Positions 12,441-22,238 of a stretch of 64,000 nt of DNA are shown here, piece after piece (the first letter of the stretch is position 1; the number at the start of each line of letters is the position of its first letter). Source of the stretch: Erythroxylum novogranatense (lineage: Eukaryota; Streptophyta; Magnoliopsida; Malpighiales; Erythroxylaceae); assembly GCA_029891385.1 (NCBI GenBank), contig JAIWQS010000078.1, positions 124,001-188,000 on the forward strand. Reading direction: 5' to 3'. Below the pieces are notes generated by a model. It ran no database searches, was not told the origin of the DNA, and worked only from the letters and a program-made list of their open reading frames with translations. Position numbers and translations under genes: made by a program.

Positions 12441-13597
12441 TGATATTGCTCTTATAAAATTATGAAATGCAACTCCAAACAGAGAAAAAAAAATCTCTTT
12501 CGTTATCATCATTGTCGTCTTCTTTGTTCTAGTCATTTCACTAGTTGCAGCTTCTTGATGGCAGTGTCGTCAACGGTGGGTCAATATATCGGATCGTCTT
12601 CCATACCCGAATTTCTAAAAACAAGCTTCACCTTATCATCTTCTGCCTCAAAAGCATAATTACAGGGAATGACGCGGTGATGAGCTAGGAATTAACGGTG
12701 GAGAAAGGGTCTATTTACTCGGTGAAAGAGCTGATCTAATGGCTTCTTTGCATTTCTGATTTGTCTCCGTCAAACATTGGCAGAAGAGCACATCCTCTAT
12801 TTTAATGAACTTGATTACGATCAATGCGAGTATAGTTAGAATGAAGGGCTTGTTGGGTCTTTCCCGTTCTTTCTTGATTTGTTCTCCTTTGAGCAACATT
12901 TTTGCTATTACATCAAAGTGTCAGCTAAGTGTTCTTTGATCTAAGTTTCCATTTTGCATCAAGAACTGAAATGATTTTTATGAGAACTATTACCAACTTT
13001 ACTTTCACTGTCTTATGATGTTAGTTGTTAATGTGCAATGTCCTTCCAAAAATTGTCTCTGTAGGACAATGTGGAGGAGGAGGACAAGGAGAAAGAAGAG
13101 GTGGAAGATGAAGAAGAGGAAGAGGACCATGTTTGAAGTCAGATTTTGGAGCAAAAGTTCTGGGTGTATAATCTCTCAGCTACCTTACTATAGTAGGTTC
13201 TCTTCGAATCAGGTAAGGAAAAACTATGGAATTTTGAAAAGTAGGAAAAATTGTGTCTTTTCCTAATGACTCTGACCTATCAGCTCCTATCTGAGTCCTG
13301 TAATTTTTAGTTCAGTTAGTCGTATGTTTGACATAATACTAAGTTCCTTGTATTATCTGTCTGGAATCAATTTCTTTACAATTCCATGTTCATTGCTTCC
13401 ATTGATTCAAAAGCAGATATTGGTCATTTGTGTCTGTTATCCTTAGTTTAGGATCTTCTGAACTTCTAACATAGATGATCAAAACACAAACTTTCAAAGG
13501 AACTCCATTGAAGAACAAAGTTCCAAAGCCTGAGGATCAATACAGATAAGGTGGAAAAATAATTTTCTACAATAAAAAATTGATGTAAATAATCAAC
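12441..13597 (-). other. Non-coding stretch, probable intron or downstream flank of broken RING gene
   Basis: No exon I can assign. The rest of the RING domain (second zinc-ligand half) was looked for on the minus strand and not recognised. A purine-rich tract at 13066-13135 could read as acidic residues on the plus strand but has no support as a gene. The stretch would be the intron following the RING exon. Confidence 0.35.
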
Positions 13598-13715
13598 CAA
13601 ATTTGGCAGTACGACCTTGGTGCTAAAATCCAAACAAATCCTGCACTCTTTTTCTCTCTCGAAATCGACTTCGGCAAGCTTCCCTATGTTCATTTCGCAT
13701 TTCTTTCTATACTTG

Positions 13716-13939
13716 TATAGACGCAACACATGCACGGGTGTTAATCAACCAATTTGACCTTGTCAAATGGTTGTTATGATTAGAGATGATTCTTCTCATC
13801 TGTTAGCTACAGATTAGATGTTTCAAATTCAAAATACTTATCTGTAAAGTAGCGATAGATTACATGTACAGTTGTATTTAAACTCCTGTAATTGCAACAC
13901 TAAAGTAAGCTTTTTCATCTCCAATTACCTGCTCTTATA
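13716..13939 (+). repeat. 5' LTR of the TATA-ended copia element
   Basis: 224 bp, starts TATAGACGCAACACATGC and ends CTGCTCTTATA, followed at once by the PBS TGGTATCAGAGC. The right LTR at 18242-18462 is the near-identical copy. Confidence 0.93.
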
Positions 13940-13951
13940 TGGTATCAGAGC
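13940..13951 (+). other. Primer binding site
   Basis: TGGTATCAGAGC directly abuts the 5' LTR and is complementary to the 3' end of plant initiator tRNA-Met, the usual copia primer. Confidence 0.93.
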
Positions 13952-14015
13952 TATCTTCACTCCAACGAGTTTGATCCAATTTTCTTTTTGTTTCTTTTCT
14001 AACCTTTCTTTCACC

Positions 14016-15482
14016 ATGGCCGGCACCAGCAACAACCACGTTGTCAATTCCGACAACACTACCACCACCACATCGATTGTTCAATTTAACTCTGCATCCC
14101 AATTACCCATCAAACTGACCAGTAGTGTCAATTTCCCCACTTGGAAAGCACAAGTGTCGATGCTTATGCATGGTCATGATCTGTTTGGCCACCTTGATGG
14201 CTCCAAACCAGTCCCTTCCCGAACCACCGGCGTAGCCAATCAACCAAATCCAGACTACAATCTCTGGTTTCGACAAGACCAGTTGATTCAAAATGCCCTT
14301 ATGGCTTCTGTTGAACCAACTATCGCACCCACTGTTGCCAATGCCACTTCGGCATCCCAAGCCTGGAAATCTCTTCACACCACCTACGTCAACAAATCTC
14401 AATCCCGGATATTTAGCCTTCAGGATCAACTTGCCCGCCTAACCAAAGAGTCCCAACCAATGACCGACTACCTCAATCGAATCCGAGCCTTAGCCGATGA
14501 ACTTGCCCTAGCCGGTGTCCCTTTAGCCGATGAGGAATTGGTCGTTCAGATTCTTCGAGAACTTGGTACTGAGTACCGTGAGATATCCGCTGCAATCCGT
14601 GCCCAGGACACAACTATCTCCTATGAGGATCTGTACGACAAGCTCCTCGACCATGAAGTCTTCATTCAACATGAGGAAGCGAAGAAGCCGGTCGCTCCAA
14701 TCGCAGCTGCTGTTGCCACCCGAAATAAGGCCCCGAACAATTCCAACTTCAGACCAAACCGTCGTAATAATCAGCCATGGCGCTCCAATGACCGTGGGGA
14801 CCATCAAAATCAGCAGTGGCGCGGCACCTCTCAAACCAACAATTGGAGAGAAAGCAACCACCAAAGTGACTCTGTTAAATGTCAACTATGCTGCAAACCA
14901 GGCCATGAAGCGAATGTATGCCGGTCTCGATCTCACAATCATTTTGAAGCAAAAGCTAATTATGCGATGGGGCATCCGACTGCTACAAATTCATGGATTG
15001 TTGACTCCGGTGCCTCGCATCATATCACCTTCGAGCCACACAACATGCCTGAATATATTGGATCCGACGGTATAACAGTGGGAGATGGTATGAAACTCCC
15101 GATTACTCATTCTGGTACAACTCATTTAAATGCATCCAATCATTCTTTCCAGCTGTCTGATACACTTTGTGCTCCTGACATAAAACGTAACCTCATTTCC
15201 GTTTCTCAGTTTTGTCGAGAGAATCAAACTTCAATTGAATTTTTTCCAACTTTTTTTTGTGTGAAGGATATCCGCACGAGGATGTCGTTGGTGCAAGGCT
15301 GGAGTAAAGATGGCTTGTATGAATGGCCAAAACCAAATCACCCTCATGCCTACTCCGTCAACAAAACCACCTCTCTCACTACATGGCACCACCGCTTAGG
15401 ACATCCCCATTCTAGAGTCTTGCATTTAATTTGCAGCAAATATTCCTTACCTGTTTCCAATCGTGACAAACTTACACCTTGA
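14016..15482 (+). pseudogene. Copia polyprotein, gag-protease-start of integrase part (ends at premature TGA)
   Basis: Start chosen at 14016 (MAGTSNN, CACCATGG context); the frame is open 48 codons upstream but that region is leader. Gag with a UBN2-like region (FPTWKAQVSMLMHG... to about 14680), then a CX2CX4HX4C zinc knuckle CQLCCKPGHEANVC (14880-14921), protease with catalytic DSGAS (about 15003), and the GAG-pre-integrase start with TTWHHRLGHP. The frame ends at TGA 15480-15482 just before NSCQCNKAH, part of the integrase zinc-binding segment. The same frame continues afterwards, so this is one polyprotein with a single nonsense change (probably CGA or GGA to TGA). Confidence 0.9.
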
Positions 15483-17756
15483 AATTCTTGTCAATGCAAT
15501 AAAGCTCATCGTTTCCCTTTTCAAGAATTCAATTTTTCTAGTACAGAACCGTTGCAAACAATTTTCAGTGACTTGTGGGGACCGTCGCCAATTGTTTTCA
15601 TTGACAAAAAACTCTACTACTGTGTCTTTGTTGATCAATTAACCAAATACATGTGGATATACACCTTGAAGCACAAAAATGAAGTCCACCAGATTTTTCA
15701 ATACCTTCACCCACTACTGGAAAAACATTTTGGCCACAAAATTCTTTCATTGTACACTGATGGTGGGACAGAATTCAAAAGTCTCGACACCTACCTTAAG
15801 ACCAATGGCATTGAACACCTAGTTACCCCACCATACACACCTCAAAGAGTAGCCACTGTCGAACGTCGTCATCGGCACATTGTCGAAACGGCTAAAACTC
15901 TACTTCATGCCGCTAGTTTACCGCCGAGCCTTTGGTCTTTTGCCTTTCACCATGCCGTTTACTTGATTAACCGAATGCCTACCGCCCTATTAGATAACAA
16001 GTCCCCATATGAGATGCTATTCCACAAATTACCAGCCTTCGCCACATTGAAAACTTTTGGTTGTCTATGCTATCCGTGGCTCAAACCTTATGTCTCCAAT
16101 AAGCTTGAGCCTAACTCGCAGCCTTGTGTCTACCTCGGCCTGTCCCTTACTCACTATTGTCATCAATGTTACGATCCGATACAGAATAAAATCTATTTGT
16201 CCCGTGACGTCACTTTCTTCGAGAATGAGTTTCCTTACCAGTCCAAGTTTAAATGTTTACAGCCTACAACTCGATCCCTTGAGTGGGACATATCCCCAGC
16301 AACCCCACCAAGCCTGAAACTGCCGAGCCATCCAGTACACCTTGACCTTCCACCTCCCATCCGGGCTCAACCAGCTCAAGATCAGCAAACTTCACACCCA
16401 CAGCAGCCTTCATCGCAAGTCATCGACTCTAGCATTGCAACATCGGCTCCGCGTACGGTATCAGGTACGACTCTTACCCATCACACAAACCAAACTGCCA
16501 CCTCCCACCCTCACTCGCCAAGCCACCTGACTGCCAATAACACTGCACCTCCACAGTCTATACCTACCACACAAGCTGACCCCGATCCATCACCACGCAC
16601 ATTACCATTACCAGATACCCAGCGTCGAGTGGTCACCAGATCTCAAAATAATATATTCAAACCGAAAGCCAAATTCAACTACCTGACTACCATATCTCCC
16701 TCTAAAATACCATCCACTGTTAAGCAAGCCAAGAAACACCAAGAGTGGCGTGATGCCATGCAGGCTGAGTATGATGCCTTAATGAGTAATAAAACATGGG
16801 ATCTGGTTCCCCGAGATCCAAACAAAAATATTGTTGCTTATAAATGGCTTTTCAGGATAAAACAGAAACCAGATGGCTCAATTGACAGATACAAAGCACG
16901 ACTAGTGGCGAAAGGGTTCACTCAACGCCCCGGTATTGATTATCACTCCACTTTCAGTCCCGTGGTAAAGCCGACGACAATCAGATTGGTTCTTTCAATT
17001 GCTATAAACCAAAATTGGGTTCTACGGCAGCTTGATGTGAATAATGAGTTTCTACAAGGCGAACTGCAGGAGGAGGTCTATATGGCTCAACCACCTGGCT
17101 ACGAATGCTCTGACAAGCCAGATTATGTTTGTCAACTTTGCAAGGCGATCTACGGTCTGAAACAGGCTCCCTTGGTATGGTACATGGCCCTTACTCAACA
17201 TCTGTTGTCACTTGGATTTGTAAAATCAAAATCGGACCCCTCTCTGTTTATTATGCATTCTGGGCACGTTCACCTTGTTGTTCTTGTCTATGTCGATGAT
17301 ATAATAGTGACAGGAAACCATGAGTCGGCTGTCACTCGGGTCATTGCCTCTCTTGCGCAGCGATTCTCGATTAAAGACTTGGGTCACCTTCATTATTTTC
17401 TCAGAATTGAGGTTGTTCGAATGTCTCGTGGCATTACTTTGTCTCAAGCTGGTTATCTCAATGACCTTCTACAAACTGAAAACATGCATGAGTGCAAGGC
17501 TGCCACCACACCCATGAGCAACACATCAACATTAAAGCTGGTTGATGGCTCGGTCCCTTGTGATGCTACTCGCTTTCGCCAAGTGCTCGGTAAATTACAA
17601 TATCTCTCACTTACGAGGCCAGATATCAGTTACTCGGTCAATAAACTGTCCCAATTTATGCATTCCCCGACTGAGTTGCACTGGAAAGCACTTAAACGAG
17701 TGTTACGCTATCTACGCGGCACCACCCATTACGGCTTGCACTGCGGAGGAATGTGA
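15483..17756 (+). pseudogene. Copia polyprotein, integrase-RT part
   Basis: Same frame as the preceding part. Integrase catalytic core with FSDLWGPS, TDGGTEF and a Glu in VATVERRHRH (DDE triad present), then a Ser/Thr/Pro/His-rich linker, then RT from about 16790 (WDLVPRDPNKNIVAYKWLF, RLVAKGFTQ, QLDVNNEFLQGEL) with the YVDD active site at 17289-17300. It ends in LRGTTHYGLHC at the start of RNase H, where a small indel moves the frame. Integrase joins the cDNA to the host genome and RT copies the RNA; both active sites look intact. Confidence 0.92.
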
Positions 17757-18233
17757 TCTGACTTGTCCATGTATTCCGGCCGATTTGGTAGGGGCGTGGA
17801 TGATCGACACTCTACATCAGGTCACATTCTCTTTTTTGGCAACAATCCGATGAGTTGGATGTCAAAAAAATAGCAGACTGTAGCACGATCTTCCACTGAA
17901 GCTGAGTTCAAGGTTGTCGCCAATGTCTGTCTCGAAGTATGTCTGGGTCCAAACCGCTCCATTTAATGCGCGACACCTCTCCTCGACCCCCTACAATACT
18001 CTGCGATAATGTTGGTGTCCTATACTTGAGTCACAATCCAAATATACAAACCGAATGAAGCACGCTGCAGTTGACTTCCACTATGTTCGCAACAAGGTCC
18101 TGCGATAACAAATCCGTGTGGTCCATGTTCATGCTCATGATCAGCTAGCCGATACGCTCACCAAACCGTTGGCCAAGTCCCTCTTCCATCACAATTTATC
18201 CAAGCTTGGTGTTGTTTCAACTACACAACTTGT
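17757..18233 (+). pseudogene. Copia RNase H region, frameshifted
   Basis: Continuation in changing frames: SGHILFFGNNPMSWMSKK, an RSSTEAEF motif (about 17888), MKHAAVDFHYVRNKVL and HDQLADTLTKPLAK (about 18139-18180). At least two small indels around 17750-17830 and later stops break it. The damage clusters near CG-containing words (for example the segment that should encode YSDADWAG). The domain would degrade the RNA strand of the RNA:DNA hybrid. Confidence 0.85.
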
Positions 18234-18241
18234 GGGGGGCA
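18234..18241 (+). other. Polypurine tract
   Basis: A run of six G (18234-18239) followed by CA and the 3' LTR start TATAG at 18242. Confidence 0.8.
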
Positions 18242-18462
18242 TATAGACGCAACACATGCACGGGTGTTAATCAACCAATTTGACCTTGTCAAATGGTTGT
18301 TATGATTAGAGATGATTCTTCTCATCTGTTAGCTCTGATTAGATGTTTCAAATTCAAAATACTTATCATAAAGTAGCGATAGATTACATATACGATTGTA
18401 TTTAAACTCCGTAATTGCAACACTAAAGTAAGCTTTTTCATCTCCAATTACCTGCTCTTATA
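18242..18462 (+). repeat. 3' LTR of the TATA-ended copia element
   Basis: 221 bp, TATAGACG...CTCTTATA, followed by the TSD ACTTG at 18463-18467. Differs from the 5' LTR by several 1-2 base indels and a few substitutions. Confidence 0.93.
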
Positions 18463-18545
18463 ACTTGGCATAAATTTCTCTTTGTTTCCAATCTTCAACA
18501 TCTATAATTCCTCTTTGAAGTTGCTTAAGAAAGGAAACATCACAT

Positions 18546-19499
18546 CTACAACAAGAGATTCAAGTTAAGAACTAGTTCACTTATTAAAGACAAATAACAA
18601 TTCATCGTAACTCACCATAGAACTCTCTCAAGCTTGCTCTTCTCTCATGAATGAACATAGTGGTCTTTCCATTTTCATAAGCCTATGAGAATCAATGTTA
18701 GATCATTGAAAGCAACTTTTCTCAAATAAATACAATGCAAAACACCTTGTATATAAGAATCCTAAACAATCCCAAAGCACCAGCAAGACGACAATCAGTC
18801 CATTAAACAAGAAACAGGAAATAATGAGCAGCAGGACTGTAGGATAATCTGATCTGGAGGAAGCCACCATCCTATTTCGTAGGACAATCAGAAGCCCTAT
18901 GTGAAAATACATAATAATAAAATTAATTAGAAAGTACTAATTATCTCAAACAGTACATCTGTGTTAGTCCGAAGTGAAGAGAAAGATATGAAGAATAGAA
19001 TCTACAAATTATATTCTCATCTTCAATACTGAACAATAAGAGCTGTGTCTTCTTTGACACGACACTGAAAAGACAAAAGAACATTATTGATGGTCCATAT
19101 GTGTGTTTTAGTCATTGTTTGTTTCTGTAGCTCGTCAAAAAAAAAAGAAAAATTGATCATTAACAAAATCTGTTATACCAAGCACTGATAATCATATGGA
19201 GAAGACAACAGTAGTTAAAAGAAATCTTAAGTTCAAATTTATCTCTGCACAAGCACTAGGCACCTAGTGACATAAGCTCTGCATTGAAAATAAGAAGAGA
19301 TTCTAAGATTTCTATAACCCCATCTTCCAATCATGTCGGAAGAATAAAGGCATCAAACTTAGTAGAACCCACTTGGACCATCTTCAATGAGACACGTATT
19401 AAGTAGATGTTGGTGTTAATAACTAATTAAAAATGACATCAATGTTGTTAAACAAAATGACGTCATTTTATAATAATTCGAAAGAAATATACCATTTAA
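18546..19499. other. Intron/flank of broken RING gene, no further exon recognised
   Basis: AT-rich; on the minus strand this lies upstream of the RING exon, beginning with a normal TTGTTGTAG acceptor. No N-terminal exon of the ligase was recognised. It contains a perfect 16-base palindrome at 19454-19469. Confidence 0.35.
19454..19469. promoter_or_regulatory. TGACGTCA palindrome
   Basis: AAAATGACGTCATTTT is a perfect 16-base palindrome whose core TGACGTCA is the classic binding site of plant TGA/bZIP factors. A related TGACATCAATG lies 25 bases upstream. Whether any promoter is nearby is unknown. Confidence 0.4.
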
Positions 19500-20477
19500 A
19501 TCGTCGCCCAATGTAGGCCAACTGTTATGATAGTTATAGGTTGCATAATATTTTAGTGTGTAGTTAAGTATATGTTTAGTTGTTAAACTGAATTATTAGT
19601 GTATGTTTAGGTTAAGATTGTGTTATTTAATTAGATATTTGTGTTTTGAGTGCTTTATAGGTTAGAGCATGCTAATGAGCTTAAATTTTGTGTTTTTGAG
19701 ATGTCTTGATGTGTTTGTTACTATTTCATATAAATATCGAAAAACAGAGAGAATTAGAACGAAACTTGAAGCAAGGCCTTTTAGGCCACATTCGTGAAAG
19801 AAACCTGGTGGTCTGCCACGATCATGGATCCATCTGCCACAATTGTGACAAAGAGCAAAAATTGAGTGCCATGATCATAGCTTGCGAGACAGTAGATGCA
19901 AACCAGTTTCTAAAACATGGCTTTTAAAAGGATATTTCGGACTTTTGACCCTGGGTAAACCCTAATGTTTGTCCTGAATGGAAAAGATATATAAAGAAAA
20001 GAATGAAACCTAAGAGGGCCTCCATTTGTCACTTTGAGAGAGAACACAAGAAAGAGAGGAGAAGGGGAGAGGAGCATCTGCAGCTGTTGTCCAACCACTC
20101 TAACTTAGCCATTTCAAGTTCTTTCCTAGTTTCTCTTGTTTAGTTACTTCTTCTTTATGTATGACTTGGGTTTGAGAATGTTGATCATGTTTTTAATGAT
20201 GTTCTAAACTCCTTTAAGGATTTGTTTTTGAATCAATGTTAATATAATTTCTTTTGATGTTAATACATTGGGTATTGTGATTATTTATTATATTTGCATG
20301 CTTTGGTAACAAATCGAGAGAGTGAATTGATAGTAAAATGATTAGATTGAATAATCATTTGTGACTTGAGAAATGACCATGCTATTGTCGGGAAGAGCAA
20401 TAGATCAGGCAACAAAATCTTGAAGTCAAGTTGATTTACTAATAATCCTTTGGGCATATTAATGTATATAATCCAGT
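19500..20477 (+). other. Unclassified, LTR-like sequence with TATA-like element
   Basis: No credible gene. Contains AGATATATAAAG at about 19987, followed by purine-rich leader-like sequence (about 20030-20070), as in LTR promoters. No matching second copy in the window and no boundaries seen, so the LTR reading is weak. Confidence 0.3.
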
Positions 20478-20635
20478 TGTTAATACTATATTAATAGCTT
20501 CATTTTAGGCTTAATTATAGGCTTAGCTTTAGGCTTAAGCCAAGCTTCTTTTCTAAATAGGATATTATTCTTGTGTATAAATAGGCTTCCTTGTATTCAA
20601 TATTAGATGCAATAATACATATAATTCTCTCGACA
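20478..20635 (+). repeat. 5' LTR of a decayed copia element
   Basis: About 158 bp from TGTTAATAC to CTCTCGACA, directly followed by a PBS. It has a poly-pyrimidine end and a repeated TTAGGCTTAA / AGGCTTAGC motif. No 3' LTR copy is present, so the left edge is chosen by the TG start. Confidence 0.6.
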
Positions 20636-20647
20636 TGGTATCAGAGC
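20636..20647 (+). other. Primer binding site
   Basis: TGGTATCAGAGC immediately after the LTR end GACA; complementary to initiator tRNA-Met. Confidence 0.88.
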
Positions 20648-21089
20648 ACTATTTCTTTTTCTGGGCTTTTATTCTTCCTTGTTGCGAAAAAAATTATTTG
20701 GGTCAGCTCTATTTCTTTTGCGTTCTCTATTTCTGTGTTATGTCATTAGTCTTTATTAGAATTTTATTCTGATCACATTTTCGGATTCTTCTCTTCCAGA
20801 CGAGTTCATCCCCGACAACCACACCTCGAATAGAGCCTCCACACGCCCTCATGCGCCACCCAAAGCTTTTTGCCCATCAGCCATGCGACCCGTTGATTAG
20901 ACTTGTTCAACTCTTTGACAGCCCAGTTCAACCACATAAGGTTCGGTTTTTCAACAACCCAGACTGGTTCCTAGGATTTTTTACCCTTTTAAGTTCATTT
21001 TTTCAATCAAAATTTTAAAATTCAGTCTCTAAGATCAAGTTTCAGGCTCAGTTTGATCTTTTTCTCTCCTGTGAAGACTAAATTTTTGA

Positions 21090-22238
21090 ATGATAACTAC
21101 TTCTGATGTTTCTCAGTCAATATCTCATCCTATTACTGTTATTTTTGATGGATCAAACTATGATTTATGGTCTCAAGAGATGTGTAGTTTCTTGAAAGGC
21201 CGTCTTCTTTGGCGATATGTCATTAGTGATATTTCTAAATCAATAAAAGCGACCAATGAGGATGACAACAAATTCATAGATCACATAGATTAATAGGAAA
21301 GCAAGATGATTCTCACTTGTTTTCAAAATACGTGCATCTCTGGGATTAAATTGGAATTTCGCAGATTCAACACTCCAAAAGAGGTATGAGATTTCTTGCA
21401 TACTAGATATTCTATTTTTTATGACATTCACCAGTTTCAGCTGTATCGTCACCTTCATCAAATGCATCAACAATCAGATCAGACTATTCATAGTTATGTT
21501 TCTAAATTACCAACTCTCTGGGATCAATTGGCTACTTGTGATCCAGTATGGCCTGACTATGTCTTTGCTTCTCTCTATGCTGGTCTTCGTGATCACCAAC
21601 GTGTCTAGCATCTTCTTATGACACTCAAATCTGAATTTGAATCAGTCAGTGGTGCCTTATTACATCGCAGTCCCTTGCCTACACTTGACACAGTCATCAG
21701 GGAGTTACTTTCTGAAGAAACTCGTCTCAACACTCTCCGAGCAGAGAGAAATTTACCCTCCACTGATGTTGTCATGGCTGCCTCCTCTCCTTCTGTCACA
21801 TCACCATTTGATGGCTACTCTCTCAAAACTCAATGCAGATACTGTAAGAAATTTGGTCATTATATTTCAGATTGCAGAAAGCTTCTTGCCAAAAATGCAT
21901 CTACTTCTAGCAATTCTTCTCAGCCTTCTTATCGTCTCACTTCCACTTCTATTGTTGCTACTACTGCCACTGAAGGACCCTCTAATGAACCCACTTCTCC
22001 AAAATTCTCAATGCAAGACATTAAAGCCATTCTTCAGCAACTTCACTCAAAAACAATATTTCTTCATCTTTTGTCATGTCTGTCATACCAGTTACTTCTT
22101 CTATGTGGTTTTTTTATTCTGCCTATTGCAACCATATAACATCTGACTCAACTACACTTATATCACAATCTATTCCATCTACTCCACCCATTGTTCACAC
22201 TACTGACAACTCTATCTTACGTTTTCATAGTATAGGCA
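21090..22238 (+). pseudogene. Copia gag and protease start, decayed (left part)
   Basis: Starts MITTSDVSQS with the gag motif VIFDGSNYDLWSQEM, breaks at a TAG near 21292, and continues in other frames: YRHLHQMHQQSDQTIHSYV, YVFASLYAGLRDHQRV (ending at TAG 21607-21609), ELLSEETRLNTL, and a zinc knuckle CRYCKKFGHYISDC (CX2CX4HX4C, about 21835). Near 22110-22200 it reads the protease region around SAYCNHITSDS, where the Asp of the expected DSG-type site appears changed to Tyr. The gene is cut at 22238 by a solo LTR and continues at 24075. Confidence 0.85.

Larger units (their letters stand above)
13711..18467 (+). mobile_element. Near-complete Ty1-copia retrotransposon with TATA...TATA LTR ends, with TSDs
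   Basis: Element 13716-18462 between perfect 5-bp target duplications ACTTG (13711-13715 and 18463-18467). LTRs of 224 and 221 bp begin TATAGACG and end CTCTTATA instead of TG...CA. Order: LTR, PBS, gag, protease, integrase, RT, RNase H, PPT, LTR, the copia order. The coding part is open from 14016 to 17756 except one TGA. The LTRs differ mainly by small indels and few substitutions, so the insertion is fairly young. It lies antisense in a coding exon of a RING gene. The short LTRs and gag type suggest the Ale/Retrofit group, which I infer rather than prove. Confidence 0.92.
13598..18545 (-). pseudogene. AIRP2-like RING E3 ubiquitin ligase gene, one exon disrupted by a copia insertion
   Basis: On the minus strand an exon starts after a TTGTTGTAG acceptor at 18545, runs to 18463, is interrupted by the retrotransposon, and resumes at 13710 to about 13600. 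With the element and one TSD copy removed the frame is continuous. It reads CDVSFLKQLQRG, DVEDWKQREIYAKYRKK, then LAEVDFEREKECRICLD and KVVLPN. ECRIC is the first Cys pair of a RING-HC domain. The pattern (basic/acidic linker, ERE-ECxICLD, KVVLPN at the exon end) is that of plant AIRP2-type RING E3 ligases, which transfer ubiquitin and act in stress signalling. The second half of the RING and the N-terminal exons are not recognised nearby, so this is likely a gene remnant or a knocked-out copy. RING identification is firm; the subfamily is from memory of the family. Confidence 0.75.

Noticed and set aside
13066..13135. Purine-rich tract that could encode an acidic Glu-rich exon after a CTGTAG acceptor-like site
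   Set aside because: No second exon, no known neighbour, and simple-sequence nature; not enough support.
13940..20647. TGGTATCAGAGC sequences considered as tRNA gene pieces
   Set aside because: They directly follow LTR ends and are primer binding sites; no tRNA cloverleaf is present.
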